From positions 62,001 to 126,000 of the forward strand of contig CAJOIZ010000003.1 in the NCBI GenBank assembly GCA_905234835.1: DNA of 64,000 nucleotides, in the 5' to 3' direction. Positions within the stretch are counted from its first letter, which is position 1; each line of letters opens with the position of its first letter. This DNA comes from Paludibacteraceae bacterium. Its GTDB lineage: Bacteria; Bacteroidota; Bacteroidia; Bacteroidales; Paludibacteraceae. The position numbers were made by a program, and so were the translations under genes. The notes beneath the pieces were generated by a model that was not told the origin of the DNA, did no database searches, and saw only the letters and a program-made list of their open reading frames with translations. This document shows, piece after piece, positions 59,928 to 64,000 of the stretch.

Positions 59928-62900
59928 GACAATATAAACATTTGACGCTATGCCTGACGCTGATGCTATGGGCATGGCAGGCAACGGATGCGGCACGCGT
60001 GGAGATAACGATGAACAGCGTGACATCCACAATGACGCTGAAAAACAGCGGCGGAGACGAGGTTACGGCTGACTCGCAAAACGGAACGACTTACGTTTTT
60101 GACGACCTATCGGCAGGTGATTACACTATATGGGGTTACAACTCATCGAACACGCTGAACGGCACATTCACTTTCAGCGCGGGCGATGACGACATGGAGA
60201 TGGAAATCTTCACCATAACAAAGATCAGCGTCAGCAACAGCGGCTGGGTGTATGGCACAGACTACACGATTGAGGACGTGGAGGTGCATAGCAGGGAAGG
60301 AGCCACTTTCCCTGTGACATTGGGTGAGAACGCCGGTTTCCCGTCGGTACTGACGTATAACGGCGGCAGTGTCACACTCCGTTTTGTGCCGTCCGCAGCC
60401 CGCGTGGCGGAAGGCTACATAGCCATCAGTGACGGGCGCACAGTAACAGGCAACACCAACATCCAGGCCACTATGCCAATAGGGGGTGAGTTTGTGGTGA
60501 CCTGTCCGAAAGACGCGGAGGTGGCGGTCATGCAGAAGCCCGGCGGCGACGGCGGCACGGGTACCATACACTATGTGCCGTTCCGCGTGATTGCGCCCGA
60601 GTCGGTGGAGACGAGCGGCTCGACGAAAATCTATACGTGGCGGTTGGGCAATGGCGTGCTGTACAACATCCGCTCGTGGAAGACGGGAGGACTGACCCAA
60701 CTCGCCAAGTTCTACTACAGCACAGACGCCGCCAAACGGCCTGTGTTCAACTTCACGGACGCCGATTATGAGGTCTATACGCCCAAATGGGTTGACCATG
60801 ACCCGAAGAGCCTGAACGGACTGAATGCGGCGGACATAATGATCAACATCAACGAGAAAGGCCACCTGAAGATGCGCGCAGGCGGACGGTATGACCTGCT
60901 GGCGGAGCGCGTATGGCAGATCATTCCCGACCAAACGCAAAACTACTTCCTTGAGCCTGACTACAACTATGCGGTGTATGACATCAACGGCAATCCTGAC
61001 AATTCGGTGATTGAGGTAGAGAAAGACGGCAACATCGGCTCAGAGTGGGCGATTATACGCGCCAAACAGGCAGGTACGGCGATTGTGACCATCACCTACG
61101 ACGCGGCCAGCGCGATGCAATACGACAAGACAGGCAATGGCAGCACCTATTACGGCGGCCGGTATTTCGGCGCCCTGTGGCCGGAGAACACGGCTGTGTT
61201 CGTGGTGTCGGTGGAGGCTCCGGCCAACAGTATGGACGCCAATATGCGCATCAACGAGGAGTATAACGAGGACACGAAAAAGAACGCCGGCATCTATGTG
61301 GATGCCGAGCACGACGTGTTCTACTACATCAACGGCGAGGAGACTTATAACTACACCTTCAGGCCGACGGGCGTGCAGACGGTGGAAATATCCTATCCCA
61401 CCATCCGCACCAACGATGCTGTCTATAACACGGGCTGGCACAGTGTGGCGAAGAACGGGGACGGCTCGTTCACCCTGCCCCTGAAGCACGGCAGACAGAT
61501 AGTGCGGATGGGTGACGGAACAGGCAAGTACGAGTACCAGGTGCTGACCGCCAAACACGCCACCCGCGCCATCACCAACGAGACGACAGGCAACAACAAT
61601 GTGTTCCGCCCCGGCGACAATGTCAAGATCCAATACGACGGGCTGTATCACCCCGCGAACAAGCTGTCGGGCATATACAACATGTCCGCATACGTGACTT
61701 ATAAAGGCACTCCCGCCGGCAGTGCGATTATACTTGGCAGCGGTCAGTACTGGTTCGCCTCCACCCCGTCAGCACAGGCCATTTCGTTCACCATTCCCGC
61801 TGATTATGAAGAGGAAAGTTACGAAATGACAGACGGCGTGCTGCAAGTGACCGGCTTTGGCGACCCTATCGGCAATCACCGGACCATCGACAAAGTCGGC
61901 GGCCGTTCGCCCAACTTCACCGCCATCTCCCACCAGACGTATTTCGGCGCGCTGCCGGATGCCGTCATTCCGGTGACGCAACGGGCGAAGACACTCGCCA
62001 CCTTCGCGCTTGACCCGTCGGACGCGGTCATCAACTCGGTGAAGAACAGTCTCGGAGAGGAAGTGGCGGCTGTTGACGGCAAGTACCTGCTGACGGAGGG
62101 AGAGAACACGCTGTCGGCGGAGAAAACGGGATACAAGAAGATGCCTCTGACGATAGTCATACCGGCGATAGTGAGCGCCGACACGGTCATCCATGTGGCA
62201 CTGGAGGCTGTGCCTGAGAACGGCTGGGACGGAACGGAAACGACGGCTCCGGCCCTGACAGGCAATGTCTATCATATCACCAACGGCGCGGAACTGGCAT
62301 GGTTTGCTGCGCAGGTGACGGCAGGAACGGGCGCGGCATACAACGCCGTTCTGGACAACGACATTGACCTGAGCGGCTTCGACTGGGCGACCATCGGCAC
62401 ATCGACAAAGACCTACAAAGGCACTTTTGACGGCAACCACAAGACCATCAGCAACCTGTATATCAACTCCAACGGCACGTGTCTGGGCCTGTTCGGCAAA
62501 CTGTACCAGGGAGCGGTGGTAAAAGACCTGACCCTGCGCGGCACAATCACATCGTCGTCCACATCGAGTTCGCTCAAAGCGGGCGGCGTGGCAGGCGAAG
62601 CGGCAGGCAGCCAGAGCAAGCCGGTGACCATCAGCAACGTGAAGAACTATGTCCATATCACAGGTCACGCCAAGTATGCGGCAGGCATCGTAGGTTATGC
62701 CAGTATGTGGGTGAACATCGACCGCTGCGCCAACTACGGCAATGTGACCCTCTCGCATGACACCAAGACCAAAGCCACGGACGCGGCAGGTATCGCGTAT
62801 GTGAACAGCACGAACAGCACCATCACCAACAGTTACAACTGCGGTACGATTGTCGCCAACAACAATGTAGGCGGTATCTATGCAACTTCGGTCAATGCAT

Positions 62901-63892
62901 CGGTGACCAACGTGTATAACACCGGTCGCGTACATGCCACCCGCACCAATGGAAGCGGTTACTCTTGCCACGGCGCCATCCGTCCGATGGCTAACACGAC
63001 CGCCACGACCGACCAGGTGACCAACGCCTACGCCAACGAGGACTTCCTCTTCAACGAACTCAACACCATCATCGTCACGGACGGAAAAGCGTGGACCGGC
63101 GGCGAGGTGGCATACAAACTCGGCGAGGCGTTCGGACAGGAGATAGGCGTTGACCCGCTGCCCGTCATCGGCGGAATGCATGTGTATGAACTCGAACTGC
63201 CCGACGGCAGCAAGTTCTACAGCAACACCTATGAGACCTATGGCGAATACCTGCGCGAGGGACTCACCCCCGGACAGATGGGTACCGTTTGCCTGCCGTA
63301 TGCCTCCTTCCGCACTTTCGACGCCACTTTCTACAAGGTCCTCCACAAAGAGCTACGGGACGGCACGCCGTGGAACATCACGCTGGAAGAGGTGACAGAA
63401 CTCGAACCTGGCGTTCCCTACGTCTTCATCCCCGAAACAAGCCAATTGCGCATCTGGTACGCCGTCTCGACACAAGTTCCCGGTCCGGAGCGAGTCAATG
63501 GCCTGCAAGGCACCTTCATTGACATCGCCGACGGCGCGGCAGGCACACCTGGCAACATTCTGGAGGACAACTTTGTCATCTACTACAACAGCGGACAGCA
63601 ACGCAACGTCTTCCAACGCTGCGGAGGCAACTGTAGCCTGCGCGCCAACAGGGCATACGTTGTGATGGACGATGTACCTCTCAAGGGGACAGACAACGCG
63701 CCGCAACCCGTTCAGGGAAGACGGCATATCGTCATTGGTAATGCACAGGCTCCACAAACACCTACGGCTGTCGATAACCTGCTGGACGGTATGATGGATA
63801 ATGAGGCATACGATGTGCTTGGACGACCAGTGGACATTCATAACACTCCGCACGGTGTGTATATCATTAACGGAAAGAAAATTGTGAAATAA
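59924..63892 (+). CDS. Large GLUG-containing surface protein
   Basis: 1322 residues. Signal peptide ~1-23 (LMLWAWQATDA). Several beta-rich domains follow. A PEGA-like segment lies around ~685-765 (ATFALDPSDAVINSVKNSLG). A GLUG/beta-helix region spans ~780-1010 (ITNGAELAWFAAQVTAG, GTFDGNHKTISNLYINSNGT, GGVAGEAAG, AAGIVGYAS). Then comes the GTVCLPYA...NGLQGTF...NRAYV domain (~1120-1275) shared with the first DUF4465 protein. The tail is T9SS type-A-like (YDVLGRPVD...HGVYIINGKK). It starts in an ATGA overlap with the upstream gene. It could present or bridge the smaller proteins on the surface; ligand unknown. Confidence 0.86.
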   Translation: MRQYKHLTLCLTLMLWAWQATDAARVEITMNSVTSTMTLKNSGGDEVTADSQNGTTYVFDDLSAGDYTIWGYNSSNTLNGTFTFSAGDDDMEMEIFTITKISVSNSGWVYGTDYTIEDVEVHSREGATFPVTLGENAGFPSVLTYNGGSVTLRFVPSAARVAEGYIAISDGRTVTGNTNIQATMPIGGEFVVTCPKDAEVAVMQKPGGDGGTGTIHYVPFRVIAPESVETSGSTKIYTWRLGNGVLYNIRSWKTGGLTQLAKFYYSTDAAKRPVFNFTDADYEVYTPKWVDHDPKSLNGLNAADIMININEKGHLKMRAGGRYDLLAERVWQIIPDQTQNYFLEPDYNYAVYDINGNPDNSVIEVEKDGNIGSEWAIIRAKQAGTAIVTITYDAASAMQYDKTGNGSTYYGGRYFGALWPENTAVFVVSVEAPANSMDANMRINEEYNEDTKKNAGIYVDAEHDVFYYINGEETYNYTFRPTGVQTVEISYPTIRTNDAVYNTGWHSVAKNGDGSFTLPLKHGRQIVRMGDGTGKYEYQVLTAKHATRAITNETTGNNNVFRPGDNVKIQYDGLYHPANKLSGIYNMSAYVTYKGTPAGSAIILGSGQYWFASTPSAQAISFTIPADYEEESYEMTDGVLQVTGFGDPIGNHRTIDKVGGRSPNFTAISHQTYFGALPDAVIPVTQRAKTLATFALDPSDAVINSVKNSLGEEVAAVDGKYLLTEGENTLSAEKTGYKKMPLTIVIPAIVSADTVIHVALEAVPENGWDGTETTAPALTGNVYHITNGAELAWFAAQVTAGTGAAYNAVLDNDIDLSGFDWATIGTSTKTYKGTFDGNHKTISNLYINSNGTCLGLFGKLYQGAVVKDLTLRGTITSSSTSSSLKAGGVAGEAAGSQSKPVTISNVKNYVHITGHAKYAAGIVGYASMWVNIDRCANYGNVTLSHDTKTKATDAAGIAYVNSTNSTITNSYNCGTIVANNNVGGIYATSVNASVTNVYNTGRVHATRTNGSGYSCHGAIRPMANTTATTDQVTNAYANEDFLFNELNTIIVTDGKAWTGGEVAYKLGEAFGQEIGVDPLPVIGGMHVYELELPDGSKFYSNTYETYGEYLREGLTPGQMGTVCLPYASFRTFDATFYKVLHKELRDGTPWNITLEEVTELEPGVPYVFIPETSQLRIWYAVSTQVPGPERVNGLQGTFIDIADGAAGTPGNILEDNFVIYYNSGQQRNVFQRCGGNCSLRANRAYVVMDDVPLKGTDNAPQPVQGRRHIVIGNAQAPQTPTAVDNLLDGMMDNEAYDVLGRPVDIHNTPHGVYIINGKKIVK

Positions 63893-63893
63893 T

Positions 63894-64000
63894 ATGAATG
63901 CGAAGAGAATTTATCAAGTCCCGCAGACAGCAATGCTTGGTATGAATGCCTCGCAGCACGTGCTGACGACCAGTGACAACGGACCGCTGCCCGTACCAGA
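63894..64000 (+). CDS. Second microprotein of the cobalamin operon (cut by the window end)
   Basis: ATG 63894 directly follows the upstream stop. 35 codons are visible: MNAKRIYQVPQTAMLG, then MNASQHVLTTSDNGPLPVP, still open at the window end. It shares the YxxPxT start and the LxxSD position with the microprotein at 58174. Like that one it has no signal peptide and follows a large surface protein. Confidence 0.62.
   Translation, partial: MNAKRIYQVPQTAMLGMNASQHVLTTSDNGPLPVP

Overview
The window reads as the chromosome of a member of the order Bacteroidales (Bacteroidota). Almost every intergenic start site carries the phylum's promoter form, a TTTG-like -33 box about 19-21 bases before TAnnTTTG. 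Shine-Dalgarno sequences are mostly weak. The gene content also fits: BspA-type leucine-rich repeat proteins, DUF3078, DUF4465, GSCFA, YfhO, succinyl-CoA:acetate CoA-transferase, and secreted proteins with sorting-tail-like C-termini. I cannot place the family. Nothing looks like a prophage, insertion sequence or CRISPR array; the accessory character comes from surface-protein genes, a glycan cassette and many repeat-rich spacers.

Layout. 1-5.2 kb: the end of an unrecognised gene with a tiny overlapping 'tail' ORF, then a BspA-like surface protein. 5.5-14.3 kb: a lolA-like/kdsC/gmd/fcl operon running into an AT-richer cassette (TarI-like cytidylyltransferase, an asparagine-synthase-like/TagD fusion, LicD, two GT2 and one GT11 transferase). 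It would make GDP-fucose and decorate a surface glycan with fucose and probably a polyol phosphate. 14.3-19.8 kb: YfhO membrane protein, methyltransferase, membrane-anchored AraC-type regulator, lipoprotein. 20.6-28.2 kb: housekeeping genes (GSCFA, menaquinone methyltransferase, miaB, cytidine deaminase, LptF/G-type permease, ribBA, a His/Tyr/Trp- and Ser/Arg-rich secreted protein), then tRNA-Pro(GGG). 28.8-35.8 kb: two AAA+ DUF4143-type ATPases sharing a palindromic upstream motif, then a 1290-residue repeat protein that has lost its sorting tail. 36-47.4 kb: a candidate small RNA, pdxJ, exbB-exbD-tonB, a DJ-1 protein, a DUF3078 protein, a coiled-coil protein, zapA, rny, a secreted protein, rsmE, PAP2, a Spy-like protein and a LolC/E-type permease. 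47.9-55.8 kb (minus strand): a five-gene operon of CoA-transferase, RmlB, two AMP-forming acyl-CoA ligases and a TonB-dependent receptor.

56.1-64 kb: a cobalamin riboswitch leads into two DUF4465-type secreted proteins, a 1322-residue GLUG-containing surface protein and two microproteins of about 35-47 residues sharing a YxxPxT...S-D pattern. This looks like a B12-regulated surface system continuing past the window, and it is the strongest candidate for an incompletely described system.

The spacers are unusual: a near-identical ~240-base element occurs twice, arrays with 11-, 14- and 16-base periods recur, and families of short dispersed repeats link distant spacers. Some lie next to, or have entered, gene ends and promoters.
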